This document shows positions 26,742 to 39,381 of a stretch of 64,000 nt of DNA, one piece after another. Each line of letters opens with the position of its first letter. Position 1 is the first letter of the stretch. The position numbers were made by a program, and so were the translations under genes. The DNA is from Candidatus Microbacterium phytovorans (GTDB lineage Bacteria; Actinomycetota; Actinomycetes; Actinomycetales; Microbacteriaceae). The notes below the pieces were generated by a model. The model was not told where the DNA came from. It saw nothing but the letters and a program-made list of their open reading frames with translations, and ran no database searches. The DNA is taken from assembly GCA_029202445.1 (NCBI GenBank), contig CP119321.1:2480001-2544000 (forward strand), read 5' to 3'.

Positions 26742-27230
26742 TCAGCCACGGCGGATGACCGTGTGGCGGTCGGCACCTTCGCCGTACGACTCGGAAACGA
26801 ATCCACGCTCGGCGACGACATCGTGCACGAGCTTTCGCTCGTAGCTCGACATCGCCGGCAGTGATGCCTGCGAGGCACCGTCCTCGATACGCTCGATGGC
26901 GCGGTCGACCAGCTTCTCGAGCTGCTGCTGCCGCGCGTCGCGCGAGCCGCCGATGTCGAGGATGAGGCGCGAGAAGCGGCCCGTCTTCGCCTGCACCGCG
27001 ATGCGGACGAGCTCCTGGAGCGCCTGCACGGTGTCGGGGGAGGAGAGCAGCCGAAGCGACGCTTCGTCGTCGTTCTCCACCGTCACGTACGCGCGACCGG
27101 CCCGCACGTCGAGAGCAAGGTCTCCGTCGATGTCGGCGATGTCGAGCAGCGCCTCGAGGTAGTCAGCGGCGATGTCGCCTTCCTCCTCGAGCTGCGCAAC
27201 GGTGGCGGTGGACTCGGTGGCGCTGGTCAT
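26742..27230 (-). CDS. jag: Jag/KhpB-type R3H RNA-binding protein
   Basis: Probable RNA-binding partner protein encoded next to yidC in most actinobacteria and firmicutes. It has 162 residues. An acidic N-terminus is followed by a KH-like domain (ALDVRAGRAYVTVENDDEAS through LQELVRIAVQ). The C-terminal R3H domain includes SSYERKLVHDVVAERGFVSE with the Arg-x3-His spacing. The separate Jag-N domain of firmicutes is absent, as usual here. yidC ends 20 bases before its start. Role in cell division or membrane-protein regulation is inferred from the family. Confidence 0.92.
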   Translation of the reverse strand: MTSATESTATVAQLEEEGDIAADYLEALLDIADIDGDLALDVRAGRAYVTVENDDEASLRLLSSPDTVQALQELVRIAVQAKTGRFSRLILDIGGSRDARQQQLEKLVDRAIERIEDGASQASLPAMSSYERKLVHDVVAERGFVSESYGEGADRHTVIRRG

Positions 27231-27250
27231 GGTGTTCCTCAGTGGCTCAA

Positions 27251-28420
27251 TCAGGCCGGGTTCTTCGGCGTGGACGGGTCTTCGGGATCGCCGGGCTTCG
27301 ACGACTCGGGCTTCGAAGGCTTCGGCGACTCGTCGGGCTTCTTCTGCTGCGACTGCTTCTTCGCGCGCTGCTTACCCATGGGCTGCTGACGCTTCGGAGC
27401 TTGCTCCTTGGCACGCTGAGCCTCTTCATAGAGGCGCTGCTGCTCGGCCTGGTACTTCTCGAGCGGGATGATCTTGCCCTGCGCATCGAGGGCTTTGCCC
27501 TTGCGGGCGAGGCGCTCCTCGCGGGCCTTGGCGGCCTCGGATCCGGGCGTCGGGAGGTTACGGATCACGAGGAACTGCTGCACCATCGTCCAGATGTTGC
27601 TCGTGAACCAGTACAGGACGACACCGAGGGGGAAGAAGACGCCGGAGAAGATGAAGGCAAGCGGGAGGACGTAGAGCATGATGCGCTGCATCTGGTACGC
27701 CTGGCCGGTCTTGGCCTCGGGGGAGAGGTTCTTCGAGATGATCTGAAGCTGCGTGAAGAACTGCGACGCGATCATCAGCACGACGAGGATCACGAGGATC
27801 ACAACGGTCGCCGTCTGACCGAGGCCGATGGCCTCCATCATGTTGGTGTGAAGCGGCGCCACCCCGAAGAGCTGCGCGTCGTAGAACTGCTTCGTCAGGT
27901 CGGCGTTCAACAGGCCGACACCGCCGACGCCCCACTCGGCGTGCCGCTTGACGTCACTCAGCGTGTAGAACATGCCGAGGAGGATCGGCATCTGGACCAA
28001 CAGCGGCAGACAGCTCGATACGGGCGTCGTACCGTGCTTCTTGTACAGCGCCATGGTCTCGCGGCTCATCGCCTCACGAGAGAGCTGATCCTTCTTGCCG
28101 CGGTACTTCTCCTGAACTTTTCGCAGTTCAGGAGCAATTTCCATCATCTTGCGCTGACTCTTGATCTGTCGCACGAAGAGCGGGATGAGCGCGGAGCGCA
28201 CCACGATGACGAGACCGATGATCGACAGCACCCACGTGAGCCCGGCGTCGGCTTCCATGCCCAGGGTCGTGAACACCCAGTGCCAGAACACGAGGATCGT
28301 CTCGACGATCCACTTGAACGGCCACATGATGGCGCTGAAGAAGTCGAGACCGTCCGCCGGCGGAGCGGTGGTCGGGGTCGGCACGGCCGGCGTCGGGGTC
28401 GCGGCGAAGAGATCCAGCAA
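27251..28420 (-). CDS. yidC: Membrane protein insertase YidC
   Basis: Inserts membrane proteins alone or with Sec. It has 389 residues. The first membrane segment is followed by a cytoplasmic loop (QIKSQRKMMEIAPELRKVQE), then four more segments including SCLPLLVQMPILLGMFYTL. The tail of about 110 residues is Lys/Gln/Pro-rich and likely binds ribosomes or RNA. The start appears to be TTG at 28420, with AAAGGA seven bases upstream; no ATG or GTG nearby gives a normal N-terminus. yidD ends three bases earlier, so the genes are tightly linked. Confidence 0.95.
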   Translation of the reverse strand: MLDLFAATPTPAVPTPTTAPPADGLDFFSAIMWPFKWIVETILVFWHWVFTTLGMEADAGLTWVLSIIGLVIVVRSALIPLFVRQIKSQRKMMEIAPELRKVQEKYRGKKDQLSREAMSRETMALYKKHGTTPVSSCLPLLVQMPILLGMFYTLSDVKRHAEWGVGGVGLLNADLTKQFYDAQLFGVAPLHTNMMEAIGLGQTATVVILVILVVLMIASQFFTQLQIISKNLSPEAKTGQAYQMQRIMLYVLPLAFIFSGVFFPLGVVLYWFTSNIWTMVQQFLVIRNLPTPGSEAAKAREERLARKGKALDAQGKIIPLEKYQAEQQRLYEEAQRAKEQAPKRQQPMGKQRAKKQSQQKKPDESPKPSKPESSKPGDPEDPSTPKNPA

Positions 28421-28423
28421 GGA

Positions 28424-28780
28424 TCAGTCCTTTCTCGGGTGCACGACGAAGCCGTGCGGAGTGAGGCGGTGTCGGAAGTGCGCATGCGCGGGAACGTCGT
28501 CGATCCCGCCCTGAGCCCAGGGGTGGCAGCGGGCGAGTCGCGCGGCGGTGAGCGCGGCGCCCTTGAGAGCGCCGTGTTGCTGGACCGCACCGACCGCGTA
28601 CGCAGAGCACGAGGGGTAGTACTTGCAGACGTCGCCGTACGTGTGCGAGATCGTCGCGCGGTAGGCGTGCAGCGCGGCGAGCACGATGTTCCGGGGCAAC
28701 AGCGTCACGAATCCGAGCGGATCGGATGCCGTCAGCCGGCCCTCGCCCAGCGCATAGGACGGCAGCGTCGACGTGCTCAC
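28424..28780 (-). CDS. yidD: Membrane protein insertion efficiency factor YidD
   Basis: A small amphipathic protein that helps YidC. It has 118 residues from GTG. The conserved core is YRATISHTYGDVCKYYPSCS followed by YAVGAVQQHGALKGAALTAA and RCHPWAQGGIDDVP. The GTG at 28778-28780 overlaps the rnpA stop as GTGA, which makes it a better start than an upstream ATG at 28804 that would lie inside rnpA. It is longer than the typical 70-90 residues because of extra sequence at both ends. Confidence 0.92.
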   Translation of the reverse strand: MSTSTLPSYALGEGRLTASDPLGFVTLLPRNIVLAALHAYRATISHTYGDVCKYYPSCSAYAVGAVQQHGALKGAALTAARLARCHPWAQGGIDDVPAHAHFRHRLTPHGFVVHPRKD

Positions 28781-29115
28781 GCGAGTGCCTTCCTGCTCAG
28801 GCACCGCACCACTTCGTCCCTCAGGGACGGAAAGGTCGCGGTCGCCGAGCCCGGGAGGGCACGGATGACGATGTCTGCGCCGTCACGAACCGACGGAAGC
28901 GCCTCAGCGCAGACCGCCTTGAGTCGACGACGAACGGTATTGCGGGTCACGGCCGAGCCGACCTGCTTGCTGACGATGAAGCCGAATCGCGCCGGGCGGT
29001 CCTCACCGGAACTCACGACGTAGGTCACCGTCAGCGCACCGGCGCACCGGGCACCCCCGCGGACGACGGCCTTGTACTCCGCTCCGCGGGTGATGCGGTT
29101 CCCGCGCGCCAGCAC
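28777..29115 (-). CDS. rnpA: Ribonuclease P protein component
   Basis: Protein subunit of RNase P, which matures the 5' ends of tRNAs. It has 112 residues, starting from GTG. The family RNR motif is present as VTRNTVRRRLKAVC, with the N-terminal RITRGAEYKAVVRGG and C-terminal DIVIRALPGSATATF. It follows rpmH by 12 bases, the near-universal arrangement beside oriC. Confidence 0.95.
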   Translation of the reverse strand: MLARGNRITRGAEYKAVVRGGARCAGALTVTYVVSSGEDRPARFGFIVSKQVGSAVTRNTVRRRLKAVCAEALPSVRDGADIVIRALPGSATATFPSLRDEVVRCLSRKALA

Positions 29116-29127
29116 CGGTATGTCAGG

Positions 29128-29265
29128 TCAGGCCGAGAGCTCGGTGCGCCCCTTGGCGCGGCGAGCGGAGAGGATGCCACGGCCGGCACGCGTGCGCATG
29201 CGGGCGCGGAAACCGTGCTTCTTGGCGCGGCGGCGGTTGTTGGGCTGGAACGTGCGCTTGGTCAT
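29128..29265 (-). CDS. rpmH: 50S ribosomal protein L34
   Basis: A 45-residue large-subunit protein with the complete, nearly invariant sequence ([20 protein letters not shown] and [19 protein letters not shown]). GGAGTGATCCTC precedes the ATG. It is the first gene of the rpmH-rnpA-yidD-yidC-jag-rsmG run and is divergent from dnaA. Confidence 0.97.
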   Translation of the reverse strand: MTKRTFQPNNRRRAKKHGFRARMRTRAGRGILSARRAKGRTELSA

Positions 29266-29356
29266 GAGGATCACTCCGGATCGGCGGTCACCGGAAAGCT
29301 GGAGCCGGAGACACGGGTACAGGGGACTGCCCGAAAGGGCATAAGTCAACTGACCT

Positions 29357-29385
29357 AGGGTACGTCGAGTCCCGCACGAACTCAA
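29357..29385 (-). promoter_or_regulatory. Probable rpmH promoter
   Basis: On the minus strand TTGAGT (29380-29385) and TACCCT (29357-29362) are 17 bases apart, about 90 bases before rpmH. A small GCCC-GAAA-GGGC hairpin lies in the leader at about 29331-29342. Confidence 0.45.
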
Positions 29386-29408
29386 ACCGGCAACATGTGA
29401 AGGAAGCA

Positions 29409-29541
29409 TTATCCACCGACCTCACAGGTGGCCTGGCGAGGACACGCGGGCCGGAACTACAGTGGATTTGGCCGGTTCGGGGCCGCATGACTAGCGTGGC
29501 ACGGGCCAGTTATCCACAGGCTCGTCCCGAGGTTATCCACG
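29409..29541 (+). promoter_or_regulatory. DnaA boxes upstream of dnaA
   Basis: An exact box TTATCCACA is at 29510-29518, with one-mismatch boxes TTATCCACG at 29533-29541 and TTATCCACC at 29409-29417. All lie in the 344-base rpmH-dnaA gap, which holds no other gene. They probably serve dnaA autoregulation, and perhaps origin function, as in other actinobacteria. Confidence 0.75.
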
Positions 29542-29609
29542 GGCGTCGGCCGTTTTCCGCCAGCCGCCATCTGCGGGCCAGCACCCGCACTGCTTCAACA
29601 CGGGGAGTC

Positions 29610-31031
29610 ATGACACACCAAGAAGCTCCCGACGTCCCCGTCTGGTCGGCTGTCCTCGACGTCCTCCGCGTCGACGAGCGGGTCACACCGCAGCTCCAGG
29701 GCTTCCTCAATCTCGCAGTCGCGCAGGGCGTCATGGGCGGCACCCTGTATCTCGATGTGCCCAACGACCTCACCGCGGCACAGCTCAACAAGCGTCTGCG
29801 CACTCCCATCATGGAAGCGCTGGCCCACGTCGATGCGGAACCGGGAGCGTCCACCTTCCGCGTCGTCGTCAATCCGGAGATCGCCGACTCGCACCTCACC
29901 GCGCCCGTGCCGGTACAGGCCGCGACCGCACCGGCATCCCCGGTCGGCCGGCCGCCCATCGAGGACTACAGCGAGCCCATCTCTCTTCCTTCTCGCAACG
30001 ACACGCGCCTCAACCCGAAGTACACCTTCGACAACTTCGTCATCGGGCAGTCCAACCGCTTCGCCCACGCCGCTGCAGTCGCCGTCGCCGAAGCCCCCGC
30101 GAAGGCCTACAACCCGCTCTTCATCTACGGCGACTCCGGTCTGGGCAAGACCCACCTCCTCCACGCGATCGGCGACTACGCCCTGAGCCTCTACACGGGC
30201 ATCCGTGTGCGGTATGTGTCGAGCGAGGAGTTCACCAACGACTTCATCAACTCGATCGCCAACAACCGCGGCTCCGCCTTCCAGGCCAGGTACCGCGACG
30301 TCGACATCCTCTTGATCGACGACATCCAGTTCCTGCAGGGACGCGCCGAGACCCAGGAAGCCTTCTTCCACACGTTCAACACGCTGCACGATCACGACAA
30401 GCAGGTCGTCATCACGAGCGACGTGCCGCCTCGCCACCTCACCGGTTTCGAAGATCGCATGCGCAGCCGGTTCGAGTGGGGCCTCATCACCGACGTGCAG
30501 GCGCCCGACCTCGAGACACGTATCGCGATCCTCCGCAAGAAGGCGCAGTCGGAGCGACTGCTCGTTCCCGACGAGGTGCTCGAGTACATCGCCACGAAGG
30601 TCTCCTCGAACATCCGCGAACTCGAGGGCGCTCTCATCCGAGTGTCGGCGTTCGCCAACCTCAACCGCTCGACGCTCGACATCTCGCTGGCCCAGACGGT
30701 CCTGCGCGACATCGTCGACCAGGACGACGCCAACGTCATCCAGCCGACCGACATCATCACCGCCACCGCGCAGTACTTCCGCCTCTCCGTCGACGACCTC
30801 TACGGCTCCAGCCGTTCGCAGTCGGTGGCAACAGCACGGCAGATCGCCATGTATCTGTGTCGCGAGCGCACGAACCTGTCGCTGCCGAAGATCGGCCAGC
30901 TGTTCGGCAATCGCGATCACACCACCGTGATGTACGCGTACAAGAAGATCAGCGAGCTCATGAAGGAACGTCGCTCGATCTACAACCAGGTCTCCGAGAT
31001 CACGACGCAGCTCGGTCGCGTCGGCCGGTGA
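29610..31031 (+). CDS. dnaA: Chromosomal replication initiator DnaA
   Basis: Binds DnaA boxes, melts oriC and recruits the helicase. It has 473 residues. Domain I is at the N-terminus ([20 protein letters not shown]). A short linker follows. The AAA+ domain has Walker [16 protein letters not shown], Walker [13 protein letters not shown] and the sensor/box VII region. The C-terminal DNA-binding helix-turn-helix carries the DnaA signature [20 protein letters not shown] and [15 protein letters not shown]. The ATG at 29610 is the normal start; the frame extends upstream without a start that fits the family. Confidence 0.98.
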   Translation: MTHQEAPDVPVWSAVLDVLRVDERVTPQLQGFLNLAVAQGVMGGTLYLDVPNDLTAAQLNKRLRTPIMEALAHVDAEPGASTFRVVVNPEIADSHLTAPVPVQAATAPASPVGRPPIEDYSEPISLPSRNDTRLNPKYTFDNFVIGQSNRFAHAAAVAVAEAPAKAYNPLFIYGDSGLGKTHLLHAIGDYALSLYTGIRVRYVSSEEFTNDFINSIANNRGSAFQARYRDVDILLIDDIQFLQGRAETQEAFFHTFNTLHDHDKQVVITSDVPPRHLTGFEDRMRSRFEWGLITDVQAPDLETRIAILRKKAQSERLLVPDEVLEYIATKVSSNIRELEGALIRVSAFANLNRSTLDISLAQTVLRDIVDQDDANVIQPTDIITATAQYFRLSVDDLYGSSRSQSVATARQIAMYLCRERTNLSLPKIGQLFGNRDHTTVMYAYKKISELMKERRSIYNQVSEITTQLGRVGR

Positions 31032-31484
31032 CGCGTCCGGCATGCGCCGACGCACCCATATTCCTCGACCCGCGCTTGACACGCGAGGCTCGCTCGGGCC
31101 ATCATGCGCGTTCTGCACAGTGTGGACAGCCTGTGGATAACTACACATCAATGTCGAGTGAATGTGAGTGGATCCGGCTCTCCTGTGGATGAAGCAGGGT
31201 CGAGCACGGATGCCGGGATCCCGCTCCCCACGGGCCTTCCGCAGCTCGCCCACAACTTACACGCGTGTGGTTCCCGCTCTCCGAGAGGGATCCGCCGAGT
31301 TATCCACACTTTCCACAGCGGTTAACACCATGACAGATATCTCTCTCTATGAAGCCCGTTCGATCACCTCGAGCGGGAAAGGTGTGAGCGGAGCCCGACC
31401 GGCTCGTCCGCGCACACTCCTTCCGGAACGTCGCGCACGGGGCACTAGCATGGGAGAGCCTTCAACGACCCCAAGGGAGCCCCA
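31032..31484. other. Replication origin oriC
   Basis: The 453-base dnaA-dnaN gap contains a DnaA-box cluster: exact boxes TGTGGATAA (31132-31140) and TTATCCACA (31300-31308), and near matches TGTGGATGA (31184-31192), TGTGGACAG (31121-31129) and TTTCCACAG (31310-31318). A relatively AT-rich stretch (31321-31352, including GGTTAACACC and ATATCTCTCTCTAT) is the best candidate unwinding element in this GC-rich region. Position between dnaA and dnaN is the standard one for actinobacterial oriC. Confidence 0.9.
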
Positions 31485-32633
31485 GTGAAGTTCCACGTGA
31501 ATCGCGACGTGTTCAGCGAGGCCGTCTCGTTCGTCGTGAAGCTCCTTCCGCAGCGAAACCCGCAGCCGATCCTCGCCGGTGTCCTCATCGAGGCATCCGA
31601 AGCTGGGTTGTCGTTGGCCGCCTTCGACTACGAGGCGTCGGCGCGCACGACGATCGAGGCCACGGTCGACGAGCCCGGCACGATCCTGGTCCACGGCCGT
31701 CTGCTCTCGGAGATCGCCAGCCGTCTCCCGAATGCACCCATCCAGATCGAGCAGGACGAAGAGAACGGCATCGTCCTCACCTGTGGCTCCGCGCGCTTCA
31801 CGCTCGCGTCGATGCCGGTGCAGGAGTACCCCGCCATTCCGGAGGTTTCGGGCGACGCGGGCCTCGTCCCGGCCGAAGACTTCGCCACCGCGATCGCACA
31901 GGTCGCGTTCGCCGCGTCACGCGACGACGTCACCCCCGTCCTCACCGGCGTCCAGCTCGAGGTCGCCGGCAACGAGCTGAGCCTCGTCGCGACCGACCGC
32001 TACCGTGTCGCACTTCGCCAGATCCCGTGGGATGCCGGCACGACCACCTCGTCCGCCGACGAATCCACGACCGCACTGGTTCCCGCGCGCACTCTCACCG
32101 AGGTCGGCAAGACGTTCGCCCACTCCGGTGACATCCAGGTCGCGTTCTCGGGTTCCGGCGATCGCGAGATCATCGCGTTCACCGCCGGCAACAAGACCGT
32201 CACCTCGCTCCTCATCAAGGGGAACTTCCCGCCGGTCCGCCGACTGTTCCCCGAGCAGACCGACCACTACGCGGTCGTCAACACCGCCGATCTCGTCGAG
32301 GCGGTGCGTCGCGTGGCGCTGGTGCTCGACCGCTCCGCCCCGCTGCGCTTCACCTTCACCGACGAGGGCGTCTCGATGGACGCGTCGGGCACCGAGCAGG
32401 CGCGAGCCAGCGAGTCCGTCGATGCGACGCTGACGGGCGAAGAGGTCACTCTGGGCCTGAACCCGCAGTACCTGCTCGAAGCGCTCGGCGCCGTCAAGAG
32501 CGAGTTCGCCCGGGTGACCTTCACGTCGAGCGAGAACGCGAACAAGCTGAGCCCGGTCCTGATCACGCCGCAGACCTCGGGCACGCCGGAGAGCTTCAAG
32601 TACCTCCTGCAGCCGAACCTCCTGCTCCGCTGA
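31485..32633 (+). CDS. dnaN: DNA polymerase III beta sliding clamp
   Basis: Ring-shaped processivity clamp of 382 residues with the three-fold repeated clamp domain. Recognisable stretches are MKFHVNRDVFSEAVSFVVK, LVATDRYRVALRQIPW and NPQYLLEALGAVKSE, with the C-terminal peptide-binding pocket region VLITPQ. It starts with GTG, preceded by AAGGGAGC. Its downstream gap carries a copy of the REP-like repeat before recF. Confidence 0.97.
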   Translation: MKFHVNRDVFSEAVSFVVKLLPQRNPQPILAGVLIEASEAGLSLAAFDYEASARTTIEATVDEPGTILVHGRLLSEIASRLPNAPIQIEQDEENGIVLTCGSARFTLASMPVQEYPAIPEVSGDAGLVPAEDFATAIAQVAFAASRDDVTPVLTGVQLEVAGNELSLVATDRYRVALRQIPWDAGTTTSSADESTTALVPARTLTEVGKTFAHSGDIQVAFSGSGDREIIAFTAGNKTVTSLLIKGNFPPVRRLFPEQTDHYAVVNTADLVEAVRRVALVLDRSAPLRFTFTDEGVSMDASGTEQARASESVDATLTGEEVTLGLNPQYLLEALGAVKSEFARVTFTSSENANKLSPVLITPQTSGTPESFKYLLQPNLLLR

Positions 32634-32638
32634 GGCTC

Positions 32639-32712
32639 TGCGTTTCGGCTCTGCGTTTCGCTTCTGCGTTTCGAGCCTGCGTTTCGGCTCGCTCCGCTCG
32701 CTCAACGACCGG
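32639..32712. repeat. Four 13-bp repeats plus REP-like element between dnaN and recF
   Basis: TGCGTTTCG begins four consecutive 13-bp units (32639-32690), followed by CTCGCTCCGCTCGCTCAACGACCGGG. This is a shorter version of the array at 8863-9130. Confidence 0.8.
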
Positions 32713-32767
32713 GTGGGGCGCGGCACAATCTGCGTCTCGCGTCGCACGCCCGAACTAGGCTGGCGGG

Positions 32768-33997
32768 GTGATCGTCGAGCAGCTCAGTCTGGTGGATTTC
32801 CGCAATTACGCGGCCGCCGACGTGACCCTGTTCCCCGGCACGAACGTCTTCGTCGGTCGCAACGGGCAGGGTAAGACGAACCTCGCCGAAGCGATCGGCT
32901 ACTTCGCGACGCTCGGCTCCCACCGCGTCTCCCACGATGCGCCGATGGTGCGCGACGGCGCGGATGCCGCGATCGTCCGCACCCGGCTCGCGCACGGTGA
33001 GCGCACGGTCATCCTCGAAGCGCAGCTCAACCGTTCGGGCTCCAACAAAGCGCGGGTCAACGGGTCGGCTGTGAAGTCGGCGGAACTTCCCCGCTACGCG
33101 GCCGTCGTGCTGTTCGCGCCGGAAGACCTGCAGATCGTGCGGGGCGACCCGTCGTCGCGTCGGCGGTTCGCCGATCAGCTCCTCATCCAGCGCGCGCCGC
33201 GCATGTCGGCCGTGCTCGCCGACTACGACCGAGTGCTCAAGCAGCGCACGGCACTTCTCAAGTCGGCGCGAGCCCGTGGCATCCGGGGCGAAGAACTGTC
33301 CACCCTCGACGTGTGGGACGACAAGCTCGTGCAGCTCGGCGGGCAGGTGATCCGCGCCCGGCTCGCCCTCGCGGCCGACCTCGCCGAGCCGCTCGCTGAG
33401 GCCTATACGACGATCGCCGGCGCCGACCACCGACCCGAGGCGGAGTGGTCCCTGACCATCGACGGGGCTCGTTCCGACGACGACGACACGGATGCCGTCA
33501 CGCCCGACAGCGCGGCGGCGACCGGCCCGGCGCGGGCGACGCGCACGACGGCCGAGGTCGAAGACGCGTTCCGCGCCGTGCTCCGGTCCAAGCGCGCCGC
33601 GGAGCTGGAGCGGGGGGTCACCCTCGTCGGGCCGCACCGCGACGATCTGCTCCTGCGGGTGCGCGGCCTTCCCGTGAAGGGCTACGCGTCGCACGGCGAG
33701 TCGTGGTCGGTGGCCCTGTCGCTGCGCCTCGCGTCGGCGAAGCTTCTGCGGGAGCAGTCGCTCCTCGGCGATCCGGTGCTCATCCTCGATGACGTCTTCG
33801 CCGAACTCGACGCCGATCGCCGCGCCCGGTTGGCGGGAGTCGTCGCCGACTTCGAACAGGTCATCGTCACCGCCGCGGTCGAGGCCGATGTGCCCGAGGC
33901 GCTGCGCGCGCGGACGGTCTACGTCGAGGCAGGCACGATCCGCGCAGCCGGGGCCACCCGGGAGAGCGACACGATCCGCGGGGGCGTCGATGGTTGA
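32768..33997 (+). CDS. recF: DNA replication and repair protein RecF
   Basis: SMC-like ATPase that loads RecA at gaps together with RecO and RecR. It has 409 residues. The N-terminal MIVEQLSLVDFRNYAAAD leads to Walker A VGRNGQGKTNLAEAI. The ABC signature region is around YASHGESWSVALSLRLA, and Walker B is PVLILDDVFAELD. A low-complexity Asp/Ala insert lies at about residues 235-260. It starts with GTG, and its stop overlaps the next gene by eight bases. Confidence 0.96.
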   Translation: MIVEQLSLVDFRNYAAADVTLFPGTNVFVGRNGQGKTNLAEAIGYFATLGSHRVSHDAPMVRDGADAAIVRTRLAHGERTVILEAQLNRSGSNKARVNGSAVKSAELPRYAAVVLFAPEDLQIVRGDPSSRRRFADQLLIQRAPRMSAVLADYDRVLKQRTALLKSARARGIRGEELSTLDVWDDKLVQLGGQVIRARLALAADLAEPLAEAYTTIAGADHRPEAEWSLTIDGARSDDDDTDAVTPDSAAATGPARATRTTAEVEDAFRAVLRSKRAAELERGVTLVGPHRDDLLLRVRGLPVKGYASHGESWSVALSLRLASAKLLREQSLLGDPVLILDDVFAELDADRRARLAGVVADFEQVIVTAAVEADVPEALRARTVYVEAGTIRAAGATRESDTIRGGVDG

Positions 33998-34484
33998 CGA
34001 AGATCCGGCATCCGTCCCCGAGACGATGGCCACCTATCTGCGCCTCCGGGGTCTCGAGCCATCTCCCCGCGGAAAGCGCCGCCGCCGCCGTCGCGATGAC
34101 GACGACGAGAACCAGCCGTTCACGCCGGGAAGGGATCCGAAGGGGATAGGCGACGCCCTCGCCGACCTCACGCGGCAGGCCGGCTGGAACTCCCAGCTGG
34201 CGCGGGAAGACCTCGTGCTCCAGTGGTCGGAGGTCGCCGGCGAGGAGACCGCGCGCCACGCATCGCCGGTGGCCCTTGCCGACGGTCTCCTGACGGTGCA
34301 GTGCGACTCGACGGCGTGGGCCAAGAACCTCCAGCTCATGCGCGGCGCGATCGTCACGGAACTGATGAGTCGTTTCCCGGATGCCGGTGTCGACAACGTC
34401 CGCTTCATCGGTCCGGACGTCCCCTCCTGGAAATGGGGCCCCAGAGCCGTTCCAGGCCGCGGTCCACGCGATACCTACGGATAA
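33990..34484 (+). CDS. dciA: DUF721 family protein, DciA-like helicase partner
   Basis: A 164-residue protein of the DUF721/DciA family. Family members act with the replicative helicase DnaB in initiation. The N-terminus is short and charged with a poly-Arg run. The DUF721 core follows: [20 protein letters not shown], then [17 protein letters not shown] and [14 protein letters not shown]. The ATG overlaps the recF stop, so the two are translationally coupled. gyrB follows after 121 bases. Function is inferred from the family. Confidence 0.88.
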   Translation: MVDEDPASVPETMATYLRLRGLEPSPRGKRRRRRRDDDDENQPFTPGRDPKGIGDALADLTRQAGWNSQLAREDLVLQWSEVAGEETARHASPVALADGLLTVQCDSTAWAKNLQLMRGAIVTELMSRFPDAGVDNVRFIGPDVPSWKWGPRAVPGRGPRDTYG

Positions 34485-34605
34485 GCCACGTCCGGGAGCA
34501 TCCCGAACGATTTCAGGGCGGCACAGCGCCGTTTGGACGCCGAAAAGCACCTCGGGCCGACTAGACTGGAACGAGCGTGAATCCGATCTGGAGTGTTCGA
34601 AACCT

Positions 34606-36648
34606 ATGACGTCTGAAAACCCCGACATCGTTCCCGAGGAAGACCCTCAGAAATCGACGGGAAAGGTTCCGAACGAGTACGGGGCGGATGCCATCCAGGT
34701 GCTCGAGGGCCTCGAAGCGGTCCGCAAACGCCCCGGTATGTACATCGGATCCACGGGTGAGCGCGGTCTGCATCACCTCGTCTACGAGATCGTCGACAAC
34801 GCGGTCGATGAGGCTCTCGCGGGATACTGCGACACCATCCACGTGACGATCCTCGAAGACGGCGCACTGCGCGTCGTCGACAACGGCCGCGGCATCCCCG
34901 TCGATCCGCACTCGTCCGACCCCACGAAGTCGACCGTCGAGGTCGTGCTGACGGTGCTCCACGCCGGCGGAAAGTTCGGCGGCGGCGGATACGCCGTCTC
35001 GGGCGGTCTCCACGGCGTCGGTTCGTCGGTCGTCAACGCGCTGTCGACGCGGTTCGAGGTCGAGATCCGGCGCCAGGGTCACGTGTGGCGTCAGTCGTTC
35101 GCCGACGGCGGCAAGCCCGACGCGCCGCTCGCGCAGGGCGAGGCCACCGACGACACGGGCACGATCGTCACCTTCTGGCCCGACGACACGATCTTCGAGA
35201 CCGTGCACTTCGACTACGACACGCTGCGCACCCGCTTCCAGCAGACGGCGTTCCTCAACAAGGGACTCCGCATCACGCTGAGCGACGAGCGCCCCGACTC
35301 GGCGTACATCGTCGACGGCGACGACGGTACGGCCATCTCGAAGCAGCCGCACGACGACTTCCTCTACGAGCGCGGTCTCGTCGACTACGTCGAGTACCTC
35401 AACAAGGTGCGCAAGGCCGAGGTGGTCAACGACGAGATCATCGAGATCGAGTCGGAGGACACCGTCCGCCACATCTCCCTCGAGCTCGCGATGCAGTGGA
35501 CGACGAGCTACACCGAGAACGTCTTCACCTTCGCGAACACGATCAACACGCATGAGGGCGGCACGCACGAAGAGGGCTTCCGCGCGGCGCTGACGACGAA
35601 GGTCAACAGCTACGCGCGGGAGAAGGGCATCCTCAAGGAGAAGGACGACAACCTCACCGGCGACGACATCCGCGAGGGTCTCACCGCCGTCATCTCGGTG
35701 AAGCTGTCGGAGCCCCAGTTCGAGGGTCAGACGAAGACGAAGCTGGGCAACACCGAGGCCAAGGCGTTCGTGCAGAAGATCGTCGGCGACCAGCTCACCG
35801 ACTGGCTCGACCGCAACCCCGCGCAGGCCAAGCGCGTCATCACGAAGGCTCTCGACGCGGCCACCGCACGCCTCGCAGCCCGCAAGGCCCGTGAGACTGC
35901 GCGCCGCAAGAGCGTCTTCGAGTCGGCGTCCATGCCGGACAAGCTCAAGGACTGCACCAGCAAGGACCCGTCGATCAGCGAGATCTTCCTGGTCGAGGGT
36001 GACTCCGCCGGTGGTTCGGCCGTCCGCGGCCGCGACCCCGAGACGCAGGCGATCCTGTCGCTGCGCGGCAAGGTGCTCAACGTCGAGAAGGCGCGCCTGG
36101 ATCGTGCGCTCGGCAACAACGAGATCCAGGCGATCATCTCCGCCTTCGGCACCGGCATCGGCGAGGACTTCAACGTCGACAAGGCCCGGTATCACAAGAT
36201 CGTCCTGATGGCGGATGCCGACGTCGACGGCCAGCACATCACGACACTGCTCCTCACGCTCCTCTTCCGCTACATGCGCGGTCTCATCGAGGCCGGCTTC
36301 GTGTACCTCGCGATGCCGCCGCTGTACCGGCTCAAGTGGTCGAACTCGGAGCACGAGTACGTGTTCAGCGATCGCGAGCGCGACGCGCTGCTGGCCGACG
36401 GTCTCGCGAACGGCAAGCGGATGCCGAAGGACTCCGGCATCCAGCGTTACAAGGGTCTCGGCGAGATGAACCCGAAGGAGCTGTGGGAGACGACGATGGA
36501 CCACAACACCCGCACCCTGAGGCAGGTGACGATCGACGACGCGGCCGCGGCCGACGAGATCTTCTCCGTGCTCATGGGAGAGGACGTCGAGTCGCGTCGC
36601 AGCTTCATCCAGCGCAACGCGAAGGATGTCCGCTTCCTGGACATCTGA
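34606..36648 (+). CDS. gyrB: DNA gyrase subunit B
   Basis: ATPase subunit of gyrase, which introduces negative supercoils. It has 680 residues. The GHKL ATPase begins with [20 protein letters not shown] and DNAVDEAL. The TOPRIM domain has [15 protein letters not shown] and DADVDGQHI. The C-terminus ends with [12 protein letters not shown]. The ATG at 34606 has GGAG about a dozen bases upstream. A hairpin made of the REP-like repeat separates it from gyrA. Confidence 0.98.
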   Translation: MTSENPDIVPEEDPQKSTGKVPNEYGADAIQVLEGLEAVRKRPGMYIGSTGERGLHHLVYEIVDNAVDEALAGYCDTIHVTILEDGALRVVDNGRGIPVDPHSSDPTKSTVEVVLTVLHAGGKFGGGGYAVSGGLHGVGSSVVNALSTRFEVEIRRQGHVWRQSFADGGKPDAPLAQGEATDDTGTIVTFWPDDTIFETVHFDYDTLRTRFQQTAFLNKGLRITLSDERPDSAYIVDGDDGTAISKQPHDDFLYERGLVDYVEYLNKVRKAEVVNDEIIEIESEDTVRHISLELAMQWTTSYTENVFTFANTINTHEGGTHEEGFRAALTTKVNSYAREKGILKEKDDNLTGDDIREGLTAVISVKLSEPQFEGQTKTKLGNTEAKAFVQKIVGDQLTDWLDRNPAQAKRVITKALDAATARLAARKARETARRKSVFESASMPDKLKDCTSKDPSISEIFLVEGDSAGGSAVRGRDPETQAILSLRGKVLNVEKARLDRALGNNEIQAIISAFGTGIGEDFNVDKARYHKIVLMADADVDGQHITTLLLTLLFRYMRGLIEAGFVYLAMPPLYRLKWSNSEHEYVFSDRERDALLADGLANGKRMPKDSGIQRYKGLGEMNPKELWETTMDHNTRTLRQVTIDDAAAADEIFSVLMGEDVESRRSFIQRNAKDVRFLDI

Positions 36649-36650
36649 TG

Positions 36651-36730
36651 CGTTTCGTCTCGCTGCGCTCGCTCAACGACCGGTCAGGCTCGCCGGTCGT
36701 TGAGCGAGGAGCTGCGCGACGAGTCGAGAC
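36651..36730. repeat. REP-like palindrome between gyrB and gyrA
   Basis: CGTTTCGTCTCGCTGCG runs into a perfect 16-bp inverted repeat (CTCGCTCAACGACCGG 36668-36683; CCGGTCGTTGAGCGAG 36693-36708) with a nine-base loop, and the outer parts of the arms continue to pair imperfectly. It begins directly after the gyrB stop. It could act as a partial terminator or an mRNA-stabilising hairpin; this is inference. Confidence 0.85.
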
Positions 36731-36786
36731 GGCGTACCCACATCCCGGAGCCCGCCCCCGCATGATGAAGACGAAGACGAGAAGAC

Positions 36787-39377
<2,591 letters not shown>

Positions 39378-39381
<4 letters not shown>

